Assembly (NCBI GenBank): GCA_017439185.1
Contig: JAFRTM010000026.1
Span: forward strand, 1-64,000
Length of the DNA stretch: 64,000 nt
Direction: 5' to 3'
From: Bacteroidales bacterium
Lineage (GTDB): Bacteria > Bacteroidota > Bacteroidia > Bacteroidales > P3
Position numbers and translations under genes: made by a program. Numbering within the stretch: the first letter of the stretch is position 1; every line of letters starts with the position of its first letter. Positions 8,593 through 17,070 of this stretch are shown here, piece after piece. The notes below the pieces were generated by a model, which did no database searches, had not been told where the DNA came from, and saw only the letters and a program-made list of their open reading frames with translations.

Positions 8593-8913
8593 CTATAGTC
8601 CTTTTCTTATGTTCCAATACCAGTTGGCGGCTGTCACTATGGCGGCCAGCACTATGGTCCACACCGGCCACCGGCGGTGGAAAATCTTGTTGTATATCGA
8701 CTCTTTGTGCCACGGCTCGCGCTTGCGCAGTATCCAGTCGAATACCGAATAGACCGCGATGAACACGAACAGCACTAACAGCACCACCGCCATCGGGTTG
8801 TACCACAAAGCCTGTCCCACGTCTCCGTGGAACAGGCTTATGATTGCCCGGGTGCTTCCACATCCGGGGCACGGTATTCCCGTTATCTCTTTGAAAAGGC
8901 ACATAGCCCACAA
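8593..8913 (-). CDS. DUF2752 membrane protein
   Basis: A 106-residue integral membrane protein of the DUF2752 family, recognised by CPGCGSTR (15-22), a motif next to the first helix in this family. Two or three membrane helices follow (about 38-58 and 88-102). The CxxC pair could be redox-active or bind metal, but no function is established. It is packed between the TM2 gene (3 bp away) and nnrD, an arrangement that suggests cotranscription rather than a shared pathway. Confidence 0.85.
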   Translation of the reverse strand: MWAMCLFKEITGIPCPGCGSTRAIISLFHGDVGQALWYNPMAVVLLVLFVFIAVYSVFDWILRKREPWHKESIYNKIFHRRWPVWTIVLAAIVTAANWYWNIRKGL

Positions 8914-8916
8914 AGA

Positions 8917-9261
8917 TTACATGCGAGCGAGTTCTGCAAATTTCTTGTAGTTGTACTCGCGGGTCATGTCCTGTATCTTGATCATGTCGATGATCCAGAG
9001 CACGCCGCAGGCGCCGCCCGTCAAGAGTTTCAGGACACCCATTCCGGTGTCGCCCAGCAGGAAACGGTCAACGCCCCACTCTCCCAGGAAGATCGAGAGA
9101 AGAAGCATGGTCATCGTCTCTTTGTAACTGAACGAGAGTACCATCGTCAGACGGCTGTCGTCCAACTGGTCCAAGGTTTCTCTGATTTCTGCAGCCCTCA
9201 TTGCGGGGAATTTCTCTCCGTTCTGTGCGAGGAACATGTCGATTTGACTTTTTCTATCCAT
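8917..9261 (-). CDS. TM2 domain-containing membrane protein
   Basis: A 114-residue protein whose second half is a TM2 domain: two membrane helices joined by a short loop with the family's GxWGxDRF-type sequence (LGEWGVDRFLLGD, about 59-71) and a final CGVLWIIDM. The N-terminal 45 residues are soluble and helical. The biological role of TM2 proteins in bacteria is not established. It follows the M16 peptidase gene by 38 bp on the same strand and heads the TM2-DUF2752-nnrD run. Confidence 0.88.
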   Translation of the reverse strand: MDRKSQIDMFLAQNGEKFPAMRAAEIRETLDQLDDSRLTMVLSFSYKETMTMLLLSIFLGEWGVDRFLLGDTGMGVLKLLTGGACGVLWIIDMIKIQDMTREYNYKKFAELARM

Positions 9262-9299
9262 TTTGTTTTATGTTTTATGGGTTAATAATTTCTTTTATC

Positions 9300-12155
9300 T
9301 TATTGTTTGTCCTCAGGCATCAGCATGATCACTGCGTAGTGGTTGAGGTCGATGAACTTGGCGGCTGCAGCTTTGATTTCCTTGGCGGTTACAGATTTTA
9401 CGAGTGCGGGATACTGATCTACATCGTCGCGGTTCTCGTTGTACATGTAGCTGCCCAGGATCTGGTTCATCCAGAAGCTGTTCTCCTGACGTGCAGTTTC
9501 GCGGTTGCCGATCTGTTGCTCCTGTACCTTGGCCAGGGTCACCTTGTCCGGTCCCTTCTTTATATATTTCTTCAAGATCTCGATAGCGGCTTTCTCCACG
9601 TTGGCTGCGTTGTCGGGGTCGCAAGCGATGTAGAACATCCACTTCACCGATGTGCCCTTTCCGCCAGGCTTCACCTCGTAGCTCACGTTCACGCTCGGGC
9701 TGTAGGTGCCTCCCATCTTCTCGCGGATGATTTCCAGTGCCGAGATCTCCATGGCGTCGCTCAGCTGGTTGATGATGGCCTTGTTCTTCTTGGTGTTCTC
9801 AAATCCTTCGGTCTCGCCGTATATCATCAGCATTCCCTGGTTGTCGGTGCCCTTGTAGGCTGTAGCGCGGGGCTTGCCGTCGGCAAACTTCGGGTCGCGG
9901 TCGATCCACGTCTCGGCTTTCTGCTTGCCGGTAGCAGGCAGGTTGCTCAGGTATTTGCCTATCATTTCCACATCCTTATCCGAGATGTTACCCACGAAGA
10001 AGAAGGTCTGGTTGCTGGCATCATTGAAACGCTCTTTGAAAATCTCGTATGTCCTCTCGAACTTGATGCCGTTGATCTGCTCCTCGGTGGGTATCAGCAC
10101 AAGTCTCTTGTTGTTCGGATATACGGTCTCGATGTATTTCTTAAGGAACACATATTGGGGATTCTCGCCCAAGAATTTCATCTGGTTGCGCAACTGGTCG
10201 ATGTTCTTGTCGAACGAGTCTTTGTCTTTCCTCGGTGCGTCGTAGTAGAGGTAAAGTATCTGCAGCATGGTCTCCAGGTCCTGGGGCGAGCAGTTGCCGT
10301 CGAATCCCTGGGTCTCCTGTCCGATGTTGGGGCTGATGCTCATGTTGATACCTTTCAGTTTCTTCTGCAGCTGGGTGCTCGAGAACTGGGCTATACCGGC
10401 ATCGTCAACCAAAGCTGCTGCCGACTGGGCCATGAAGGCCTCCTCATCGCTGTACAGCGAGGTTCCACCAAGTGAGTAGGAATGCATCTTTATCTCGTCG
10501 GCCTTATAGTCGGTCTTCTTGATGATGAAGCGTACTCCGTTGGCGCAGGTGTATTCTTTGTAGTCAAGTGCTTTGTTCTCTTTGGTCTGCTTGTAGTCGC
10601 CGGCTTTCAGCTCTTTGGCGAACAGGGGCTCGTCTTTGTAGTTGTCCACCCAAGGCTCGGTGTTGGCCTTCATGGCTTTGGCATACAGGTCCAGAACCTC
10701 TTTCTCGGCAGGAACTTTCACCTTGTCGTTGGCGGTCAGCCAATACACGAAGTTCTCGTCGGTGATCCAGCTCTTCACCATGGCGTTCACCTCTTCCAGC
10801 GTGATGCCGGGCACAAACTCCTTGGCGTAGCGGTTCTCCTGCAGGATGCCGGGCATTCCCTCTCCCTCGAGGAAGTGGTTGGTGCATTCCTGGGCCAGGT
10901 TCACGCTCTGTGTCTTGTTGGCCTCTTTGGCCATCTTTTTGTAGCGGCTCAGCAGCTCCTCTTTCTGACGGTCCAACTCGGCCTGCAGGAATCCGTGCTG
11001 GTCAAGTCTTCTCATCTCGGTAAGAAGCATTTCCGTAGCCTCGTTCACCTTGCCGTCCTTCGGCATTCCCTGCACGGCGAAAGCGTCGCAGCTCCTGCCG
11101 AGGAATCCTTCGTATCCGGCGTCGGCCATCACCAGCGGCGAGGTGGGTTTCTCGCACAGCTCGCTGAAACGGTCGCTCAACATTCCGTTGATCAGTTGGC
11201 GCACCAACGAGTTGCGGTAGTCGCCTACAGTCTTCAGTGGAGCTTTGTCGTGTTTCCAAAACATGGCAAGGGTGGTTCCCGTAGCCTCTTTGTCGGTAGC
11301 GATGGCCACCAGCGGCTGCACATTCTTCGGTATGTCGTAGTTGGGTCTCGGTCTCGGGTTCTGCACTGCCGGACGGCTGGCGAAATACTCCTTCACCTTG
11401 GCTTCCATCTGGTTCACGTCAATGTCGCCTACGATGATCACTGCCTGCATATCGGGACGATACCAGTCTTTGTAGAATCTGACAATCACATCTCTCTTGA
11501 AGTTACGTATCACCTCCTCTTTTCCGATGGGCAGACGCAGTGCATACTGCGAGCCTTTCAGCAATATCGGGAAGGTCTTCTTCTGTATTCTGTCGTTGGC
11601 TCCAAGGCCACCGCGCCACTCCTCGATGATTACTCCTCTTTCGTGCTCTATCTCTTCGGGAGTGAAAAGCAGCTTCGAGGCCCAGCCGTCAAGGATCTTG
11701 AATCCCATCTCCACCATCTCGCTCTTGTCGCTCGGCAGGTCCACATAGTAGACCGTCTCATCGAAAGCTGTCCACGCGTTGATGCCACGGCCGAATTCGA
11801 TACCGTTCTTCTGCAACTCGCTGATCATCTCGTTACCTTTGTAGTACTCGGTTCCGTTGAAGGCCATGTGCTCGCAGAAGTGGGCCAATCCCTGCTGGTC
11901 CTCGTCCTCAAGCACCGATCCGGCATTCGTCACCAGTCTGAACTGAACCCTGTTCTCGGGCTTCTTGTTCGCTCTGATGTAGTAGGTCATGCCGTTATCC
12001 AGCTTGCCGCACTTCACCTTCTTGTCCATTGGCAACGTGGCCGTGAGGTCGCTTTTCCCCTCGTCCTTAGTGCTCTTGCCCATCGTTCCCGGCTGGGCAA
12101 ATGCCATGCCGCCTACCATCGTAAGCAACATCAGCAATCCTAAAATCTTTTTCAT
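9300..12155 (-). CDS. M16 family zinc metallopeptidase, secreted
   Basis: A pitrilysin/insulinase-type protease of 951 residues with a signal peptide (MKKILGLLMLLTMVGGMAFA). The inverted zinc motif HXXEH is present as HFCEHMAFNGT near residue 90, so the N-terminal half is the active domain. The C-terminal half carries the usual inactive M16C-type repeat. The periplasm or outer membrane is the likely location and peptides the likely substrate. The frame opens at 12209, but the first 18 codons would overlap the promoter, so the ATG at 12155 with its signal peptide is used. Two promoters precede it. The family is confident, the substrate unknown. Confidence 0.92.
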   Translation of the reverse strand: MKKILGLLMLLTMVGGMAFAQPGTMGKSTKDEGKSDLTATLPMDKKVKCGKLDNGMTYYIRANKKPENRVQFRLVTNAGSVLEDEDQQGLAHFCEHMAFNGTEYYKGNEMISELQKNGIEFGRGINAWTAFDETVYYVDLPSDKSEMVEMGFKILDGWASKLLFTPEEIEHERGVIIEEWRGGLGANDRIQKKTFPILLKGSQYALRLPIGKEEVIRNFKRDVIVRFYKDWYRPDMQAVIIVGDIDVNQMEAKVKEYFASRPAVQNPRPRPNYDIPKNVQPLVAIATDKEATGTTLAMFWKHDKAPLKTVGDYRNSLVRQLINGMLSDRFSELCEKPTSPLVMADAGYEGFLGRSCDAFAVQGMPKDGKVNEATEMLLTEMRRLDQHGFLQAELDRQKEELLSRYKKMAKEANKTQSVNLAQECTNHFLEGEGMPGILQENRYAKEFVPGITLEEVNAMVKSWITDENFVYWLTANDKVKVPAEKEVLDLYAKAMKANTEPWVDNYKDEPLFAKELKAGDYKQTKENKALDYKEYTCANGVRFIIKKTDYKADEIKMHSYSLGGTSLYSDEEAFMAQSAAALVDDAGIAQFSSTQLQKKLKGINMSISPNIGQETQGFDGNCSPQDLETMLQILYLYYDAPRKDKDSFDKNIDQLRNQMKFLGENPQYVFLKKYIETVYPNNKRLVLIPTEEQINGIKFERTYEIFKERFNDASNQTFFFVGNISDKDVEMIGKYLSNLPATGKQKAETWIDRDPKFADGKPRATAYKGTDNQGMLMIYGETEGFENTKKNKAIINQLSDAMEISALEIIREKMGGTYSPSVNVSYEVKPGGKGTSVKWMFYIACDPDNAANVEKAAIEILKKYIKKGPDKVTLAKVQEQQIGNRETARQENSFWMNQILGSYMYNENRDDVDQYPALVKSVTAKEIKAAAAKFIDLNHYAVIMLMPEDKQ

Positions 12156-12206
12156 AGCGTTAATTATTAATTGTTTATGTAATTTATTTGTCTTTCTTGC
12201 AATTTG

Positions 12207-12237
12207 CAAAGATACTAACTTTTTTCTATTCCACCAA
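12207..12237 (-). promoter_or_regulatory. Proximal promoter of the M16 peptidase gene
   Basis: TATCTTTG on the minus strand (12214-12207) with TTG (12237-12235) 20 bp upstream. The start would give a leader of about 45 nt. Confidence 0.65.
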
Positions 12238-12321
12238 CTTTTTCTCTTATTATTTTATATATGTACATTATTTTATATTGCCAATCCAGTGTAACGAGTG
12301 TATTAGTTACCTAAAACACTG

Positions 12322-12351
12322 CAAAGATAGTAAATTTTTTTTTACTGCCAA
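12322..12351 (-). promoter_or_regulatory. Distal promoter of the M16 peptidase gene
   Basis: TATCTTTG (12329-12322) and TTG (12351-12349) are spaced by 19 bp on the minus strand, a full consensus. A transcript from here would have a leader of about 160 nt and would include a GTAAC/GTTAC hairpin at about 12286-12320. Confidence 0.6.
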
Positions 12352-12752
12352 ATTTTTTTGCAATTATTTTTCTATAGATGTTTTTATATTATTGGTTTTC
12401 AGTATATTCTTTTTGTCGATCTCTCCTCTTTTTCTTCCCTCCTCGCTACAAAACCCTACAGTTTTCCCCCTCCTGTCTTCACAAATTTCGTCAATTCCAA
12501 TCAACCAACTCGGCCAATATACATCAAGTGTCATATATTCAAGACATTATCCCTAATCCTCCACATTTTCCCCGTTCCTAGCCAATTCTCGAATTTACCC
12601 TTAATTTGCCCTTAATCTCACCTTAATCCCACCTTAATCAATGTTGGAGCAACTATGGAGTAACTATGGACCAACGTTATCGAAAAACGAGAGCAATGGA
12701 AGCTTGCTTACATTGCCGAGTCGAGATAACGTCTTGCTTTGCAAAAGCAAAA
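12352..12752. other. Gene-free spacer
   Basis: Together with the promoters just to its left, this is an about 600-bp spacer without a believable gene. It is T/C-rich on the plus strand at 12400-12580, and 12597-12678 holds an 11-bp tandem array. Nothing else is recognised. Confidence 0.6.
12597..12678. repeat. Two adjoining 11-bp tandem arrays
   Basis: Four units at 12597-12640 share CCTTAAT: ACCCTTAATTT, GCCCTTAATCT, CACCTTAATCC, CACCTTAATCA. After five bases, three units at 12646-12678 share GGA.YAAC: GGAGCAACTAT, GGAGTAACTAT, GGACCAACGTT. The unit is exactly 11 bp in both. Confidence 0.8.
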
Positions 12753-13316
12753 CTATTTTATCCTCAACTCAATTTCCTTACCATCCTTGCCTCTCACAAC
12801 TATCGTCTCGCCAATCCTCAACCTCCGCTCCCTCTCTCCGTCAATCACCACCATTATATCTCCCGTCTTTAGCGTCATCACCCTCGACACCTTTGTCAGC
12901 ACCTCCGGCACTCTCTCCAGCAATCTCGCCACCTCGTACTCGCCCCACTTCTCTCCGTCCGTTTCAACCTCGGCAGTGCACATGTCCTTGATTTCCCTGA
13001 ACTCCGAAAGTGTCAGCGAACCGTCCATTCCCACAGCCATCGTCCACGGCTCTCCTTCCTCTCTCGCTCTCTTCAGAGCCGCCATGTCGGTCACCTCCAC
13101 AGCCAGCGCCGCCTTCTCGTAGTACCGCTCCGCAAATTCCCGCCTTATCGTCTTTCCCACTTTCTCTATCGTCACTGCCACTCCCACTCTCGCCGCCACC
13201 TCTGCCGGCTCCTCCGGCACGAAAAACGGCAGCCGCTTCCGGTTCAGTGTGTTGTCGGGCTTCAGGTAAATCCCAGTCACCTTGCCGCCTTCCACCATTG
13301 CTGTGATTATCTTCAT
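12753..13316 (-). CDS. Fumarylacetoacetase-fold protein without active site
   Basis: A 187-residue protein that I align by eye with short bacterial fumarylacetoacetate hydrolase (FAH) proteins. YLKPDNTLNRKRLPFFVP (17-34) matches the family's FLKPD..L....PFFIP. VGKTIRREFAERYYEKAAL (53-71) matches its GK.I..(R/Q)FA..YYD..GL, and TLKTGDIMVV (148-157) matches TLK.GD.IFTG. Yet the metal-binding E-x-E of the EVELVV strand is AARVGVAVTI here (41-50), the GIDFTARD Asp motif is AVEVTDMA, and FTGTP is replaced by VVIDG. All recognisable metal and catalytic residues seem lost while the frame is intact and full length. It is probably a pseudoenzyme; function unknown. The gene follows the OmpA-like gene by eight bases on the same strand. 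The open frame continues upstream, but in a different frame from the OmpA-like gene. Confidence 0.6.
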   Translation of the reverse strand: MKIITAMVEGGKVTGIYLKPDNTLNRKRLPFFVPEEPAEVAARVGVAVTIEKVGKTIRREFAERYYEKAALAVEVTDMAALKRAREEGEPWTMAVGMDGSLTLSEFREIKDMCTAEVETDGEKWGEYEVARLLERVPEVLTKVSRVMTLKTGDIMVVIDGERERRLRIGETIVVRGKDGKEIELRIK

Positions 13317-13324
13317 CGTTCTGC

Positions 13325-14902
13325 CTATTGGTATTGGTAGTCCAGTATTTGTATTCTCCGCTCTTTCGCCGCATGGGGGTGGTAGATGCTTCGCCGCGGG
13401 TCTTTCGGGTCGCCGCTCACACTCTTCGGCGCCGTGTCCGAGCCGAACGGGGCCTGCCTTATCTCCAGGCTTCCGCTGCCCGGCTGCTGCATAAGCTTCC
13501 TCAGCAGCCCGCCGCCATATTCCTCCAGCTGGTTCCTTATTGTCGATATCCTTCTCTTCGAAAGGTTCATGTTGTACGCCGACGAGTGCAGCGGACTCGC
13601 ATAGCCTCCCACCGTCACCACCACGTGCTTCCCGTCCATGATGTCGCCGGCCAGCAGCTGCACAAACCGCTCGAACTTCGTGGCGTTGTACTGCACCGTG
13701 TCGAAGAACATCTTTATCGAATCCACTGCCCCTATCCGCTCCACCGGGTCTTCTATCTTCTCCAGCTCTTCTTCGTATTTCCCCCGCATGAACATATAGG
13801 CGTTGTATGTCTGGAAATAGGTCAGCGAGGTCACCGTGTCCTGGGTCTTCGGGTTGGGTTCGTCGTTGTGGAAATAAAGGCTTATCGGCAGCAGCGACTT
13901 GGCCAGTCGGCAGGGACACACCGTGTCTTCCTCTTTCTTCTGCTTCGCAACCGTGTCCCGCTTCACCTCTATCTCACGGTACAGCCGCCAGTTGTATATG
14001 TCGAAACAGCACGACGTGTCGTGCAGATAGTACGAGTCGGCCCTGTTCGAGGCCAGGTATCCCATCGTCGGATCTCCCTCCGCCACCGTGAAATATATGT
14101 CGTCGTGTATCGAGTTTATCGGCTCGGGCAGATGTTTCGCCTCTTTCCAAGTGTTCCTCGAGCCGGCCGAGGCATACACGTCGTAGTCTCCCACGCTGCC
14201 TTCTTTGTTCGACGAGAAGTACAGCAGGCCATCTCTTCCGTCATAGAACGGCGTTATCTCGTCGGCTGCGGTGTTCACCGGACCTCCCAGGTTCACCGCC
14301 GGTGCCGGCACTCCCTCGCTGGTCATCACCGAATACCAGATGTCGAAGCCGCCGAGTCCTCCCGGTCGGTTCGACGCGAAATACAGTACCGTGCTTCCGT
14401 CCGCCAGGTATCCAACTGCCGGTTGCGTCGATGAAAAGCCTTTCACGTTCACGTTTCCCCCCAGCTTCTGGGGTTTGCTCCATTCTTTTCCGTTGTGCTT
14501 TATGTAGTATATCTCGGCGTTCTGTGGGTCGTCGGAGTCTGCCCTGCAGCGGGTGAAGTACACTATGTCGTTTCGTGTGTCGAAGGCTATGTTGCCCGTA
14601 TGGCGCGTGGGATGGTTTATGGGAATCGTCACCTCTGTCCCTTTCGACAGGTTTCCGTTCTCCGACAGCGCCGCTTTCATCACCCTCATAACCGAGAGTC
14701 CGAAGTCTATGTATCCTCCGCTCTCGTGCACCTCCATCAGGCTGGTGTAGTACAGCGTGTCGCCAATCATCAAAGGTCCGGTCTCGCTGCCGGCGGTGTT
14801 CACCCGCCTCCCTTCGTGGGTCACCTGGTAGTGGGTCTGACACTCTGCCAGTGTGGCTAACGTCAATAGTAATAGCAATATGGAAGTTCTCGGAGTTTTC
14901 AT
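13325..14902 (-). CDS. OmpA-family protein with PD40 propeller
   Basis: A 525-residue exported protein (signal peptide MKTPRTSILLLLLTLATLAEC). PD40/WD40-like beta-propeller repeats cover about 40-310 (LYFASNRPGGLGGFD, LYFSSNKEGSVGDYD). The C-terminal part (about 345-525) looks like a divergent OmpA-C domain with a long insertion (VVVTVGGYASPLHSSAYNMNLSKRRISTIRNQL). The TPR and CRD parts of PorE-like proteins are missing. Its ATG overlaps the stop of the PorP-like gene (ATGA). PorP/SprF-family and OmpA-family genes are often paired in T9SS bacteria, and a joint envelope role is likely. The frame opens at 14914, but the ATG at 14902 fits the overlap and signal peptide. Exact function is unknown. 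Confidence 0.78.
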   Translation of the reverse strand: MKTPRTSILLLLLTLATLAECQTHYQVTHEGRRVNTAGSETGPLMIGDTLYYTSLMEVHESGGYIDFGLSVMRVMKAALSENGNLSKGTEVTIPINHPTRHTGNIAFDTRNDIVYFTRCRADSDDPQNAEIYYIKHNGKEWSKPQKLGGNVNVKGFSSTQPAVGYLADGSTVLYFASNRPGGLGGFDIWYSVMTSEGVPAPAVNLGGPVNTAADEITPFYDGRDGLLYFSSNKEGSVGDYDVYASAGSRNTWKEAKHLPEPINSIHDDIYFTVAEGDPTMGYLASNRADSYYLHDTSCCFDIYNWRLYREIEVKRDTVAKQKKEEDTVCPCRLAKSLLPISLYFHNDEPNPKTQDTVTSLTYFQTYNAYMFMRGKYEEELEKIEDPVERIGAVDSIKMFFDTVQYNATKFERFVQLLAGDIMDGKHVVVTVGGYASPLHSSAYNMNLSKRRISTIRNQLEEYGGGLLRKLMQQPGSGSLEIRQAPFGSDTAPKSVSGDPKDPRRSIYHPHAAKERRIQILDYQYQ

Positions 14903-15876
14903 ATTATAGGACAAGGTAGTGGTTTATATTTGTTGCGTTTTCGTACAAGTCTGTACACCATCCCCACCTCGAAGGCTCCCACTGTGTGCGAGGCGGGTCT
15001 CAGCCGCGACAGGTTGGCGTCGTACGAGAGAAAGAGTGTCAGGGCGTTGATTTCTGTCGAGAAGTCGAACACCACTGCGTCGGCCCACCGGTAGTTTACT
15101 CCTGCCGCAAATGCCAGGTAACGCCGTGGCGTGGCGTCGGCGTAGTATTTGAAGTCGAATCCTCCTACCGGCTCCAGGTACTGCTTCTGCCACTGCACCG
15201 CCACTATCGGCATGAACGACCACTGGGGGTGAAACCTGTAGTCTCCTCTGAAATACCCGTTCACTCGGGGCGACAGCCGGGCGCCTGAGTTGGTGTATGA
15301 TATCTTGGGGTTGTTCACATTGTGTGCCGACAGCCCCAGCTTCATCGAGAAATCGGGCGATGCCTGCGAGAACCAGGCTATCCCGGCCCCGAAGGTGGGA
15401 TAGTTCACTTTTTCTATCTCAAACGCCTCTGTCGGGTCTTCCATCTCGGCGTTGGTGGGGTCGAAGCCTGACCGGTTGTAGGCCGCCGAGACGGCAAACG
15501 ACAGCAGGTTGTCGCTTCGCGTCGAGAGGGCTTTATAGTACGACAGTATCACTGCCGCCGAAAGTGTCCCGTACGAGAGGGTGCCGGCTTTGTCGGCATA
15601 CAGGAATCCGCCTACCGCGAAACCTCCGCGGTGATATTTGTCTTGATATACCGGCACCTCCACCGTGGCGGCTATCGTCTGGAAGGGGTTATGCACCGTC
15701 AGCCATTGGTTGCGGTAGATTATCCCGAAACGTCCTGTCCCGTCGAAGAATCCCGAGTAGGCCTGGTTGTACAGTATCGGCAACTGGTCTATTTGCGAGA
15801 AATGGATATCCTGCGCCTTGCAGACGGTGGCACAGAGCAGTAGCAGCAGGACGATATGGCGCTTAGTCGCGTGCAT
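14899..15876 (-). CDS. PorP/SprF-family outer membrane protein
   Basis: A 325-residue beta-barrel protein of the type IX secretion PorP/SprF family. After a signal peptide (ending ATVCKAQ) comes DIHFSQIDQLPILYNQAYSG, close to the family start D.HFSQ....P...NPA..G. The segment IIYRNQW, repeated amphipathic strands and a final barrel strand (VGAFEVGMVYRLV) also fit. PorP-type proteins sit in the outer membrane and help attach T9SS cargo. Two starts are possible (15900 or 15876); the second keeps a better signal peptide and overlaps tsaD by only 14 bases. It forms a pair with the OmpA-like gene. No adhesin or CTD-bearing cargo gene lies nearby, so its partner is elsewhere. Confidence 0.85.
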   Translation of the reverse strand: MHATKRHIVLLLLLCATVCKAQDIHFSQIDQLPILYNQAYSGFFDGTGRFGIIYRNQWLTVHNPFQTIAATVEVPVYQDKYHRGGFAVGGFLYADKAGTLSYGTLSAAVILSYYKALSTRSDNLLSFAVSAAYNRSGFDPTNAEMEDPTEAFEIEKVNYPTFGAGIAWFSQASPDFSMKLGLSAHNVNNPKISYTNSGARLSPRVNGYFRGDYRFHPQWSFMPIVAVQWQKQYLEPVGGFDFKYYADATPRRYLAFAAGVNYRWADAVVFDFSTEINALTLFLSYDANLSRLRPASHTVGAFEVGMVYRLVRKRNKYKPLPCPII

Positions 15877-16870
15877 AGGGTGGCAACGAGAGGTCTGCAA
15901 ATTCTGAGTTGAGGTATTTGTAATAGCCGGCTATTCCTACCATCGCCGCATTGTCTGTACAGAATCTCAGGGGCGGCACAAAGGCTTGCATCTTGTATTT
16001 GGCGGCCAGTTCTGTTATTCCTTGTCTCAGCAATGAGTTGGCCGACACTCCTCCGGCTATGGCTATCTGTTTCACACGGTACTTCTTCACGGCTTTCTCC
16101 AGCTTGGACAGCAGGAAGTGCACTATCGTGTATTGTATCGAGGCGCAGAGGTCGTTTTTGTGCTTTTCTATAAAGTCTGGATCTTCCTTCAGCTGGTCTC
16201 TCAGGAAGTACAGGAACGAGGTCTTCAGTCCCGAGAAACTATAGTCTAACCCCTGTATCGCGGGTGTGGCAAATGTGTAGGCGTGGGGGTCGCCGTCTTT
16301 GGCCAGGCGGTCTATGATTGGTCCTCCGGGGTATCCCAGGTCCATTATTTTGGCGGCTTTGTCTATCGCCTCTCCGGCAGCGTCGTCTATTGTCTGTCCC
16401 AGTATCTCGAAATGGAAATGGTCTTTCATCAGCAGTATCTGTGTGTGTCCTCCCGAGACCAGCAGACAGATGAACGGAAACTCGGGTGTCTTCGTCTCTT
16501 CTGTCTCTTTTATGAAGTGCGAGAGTACGTGTGCCTGCAGGTGGTTGACCTCTACGAGCGGAATCTCCAGCGCCTGTGCCATACCTTTGGCAAACGACAC
16601 TCCCACCAGCAACGATCCCAACAGTCCCGGCCCTCTCGTGAAGGCTATTGCCGACAGCTCCTCTCGCCTTACTCCGGCTTGCTTCAGCGCTCCGTCAACC
16701 ACCGGCACTATGTTCTGCTGGTGGGCTCGCGAGGCCAGCTCGGGCACCACTCCTCCATATTGCTCGTGCACCTTCTGCGAGGCTATCACGTTCGACAACA
16801 GGTATTCGTCGCGCAGCACTGCCGCCGAGGTGTCGTCACACGATGATTCTATTGACAATATTAAACTCAT
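15863..16870 (-). CDS. tsaD: tRNA N6-adenosine threonylcarbamoyltransferase
   Basis: Transfers the threonylcarbamoyl group to A37 of ANN-decoding tRNAs (t6A), together with TsaB and TsaE; cytosolic. The 335-residue protein has the ASKA-fold start LSIESSCDDTSAAVL, the metal-binding HLQAH motif, LVSGGHTQIL, DDAAGEAIDKAAK and AGGVSANSLLR, all diagnostic of TsaD/Kae1. The frame opens at 16909, but those codons overlap a -7-like box, and MSLILSIESS at 16870 is the family start. It heads a run with the PorP-like, OmpA-like and FAH-like genes and is divergent from tamB. Confidence 0.96.
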   Translation of the reverse strand: MSLILSIESSCDDTSAAVLRDEYLLSNVIASQKVHEQYGGVVPELASRAHQQNIVPVVDGALKQAGVRREELSAIAFTRGPGLLGSLLVGVSFAKGMAQALEIPLVEVNHLQAHVLSHFIKETEETKTPEFPFICLLVSGGHTQILLMKDHFHFEILGQTIDDAAGEAIDKAAKIMDLGYPGGPIIDRLAKDGDPHAYTFATPAIQGLDYSFSGLKTSFLYFLRDQLKEDPDFIEKHKNDLCASIQYTIVHFLLSKLEKAVKKYRVKQIAIAGGVSANSLLRQGITELAAKYKMQAFVPPLRFCTDNAAMVGIAGYYKYLNSEFADLSLPPYARD

Positions 16871-17060
16871 AACGATTTGCAAAATTACTAATTTTTTTTG
16901 AATCGGCACTCCATGACTGAAAATTATTTCTCAATCCACTGACTATCAAATAAAAATACACTATCTGGCTGACGTGTCTCTTGCCCGTTGTTGAAAAAAT
17001 CTTTCTCTCTCATATAATAAATAGGCAAGTTTTGAGTTATTATGTATATTAATTAAAAAA

Positions 17061-17070
17061 GAAAGGATTG
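17061..17070 (+). promoter_or_regulatory. Ribosome-binding site and TTG start of tamB
   Basis: GAAAGGA (17061-17067) touches the TTG start (17068-17070) with no spacing. The frame upstream offers no ATG or GTG in a suitable place, so TTG is the best start although the spacing is atypical. Confidence 0.5.

Noticed and set aside
8588..8911. N-terminal extension of nnrD by about 108 codons
   Set aside because: The extension lies in another frame across the DUF2752 gene, which has a real CPGCGSTR motif, and NnrD homologs of this type start near MNLPKTLNH.
16880..16887. TAATTTTG on the minus strand as the tsaD promoter
   Set aside because: It fits the -7 consensus, but no TTG lies near the right distance and the leader would be almost absent; left out as a feature.
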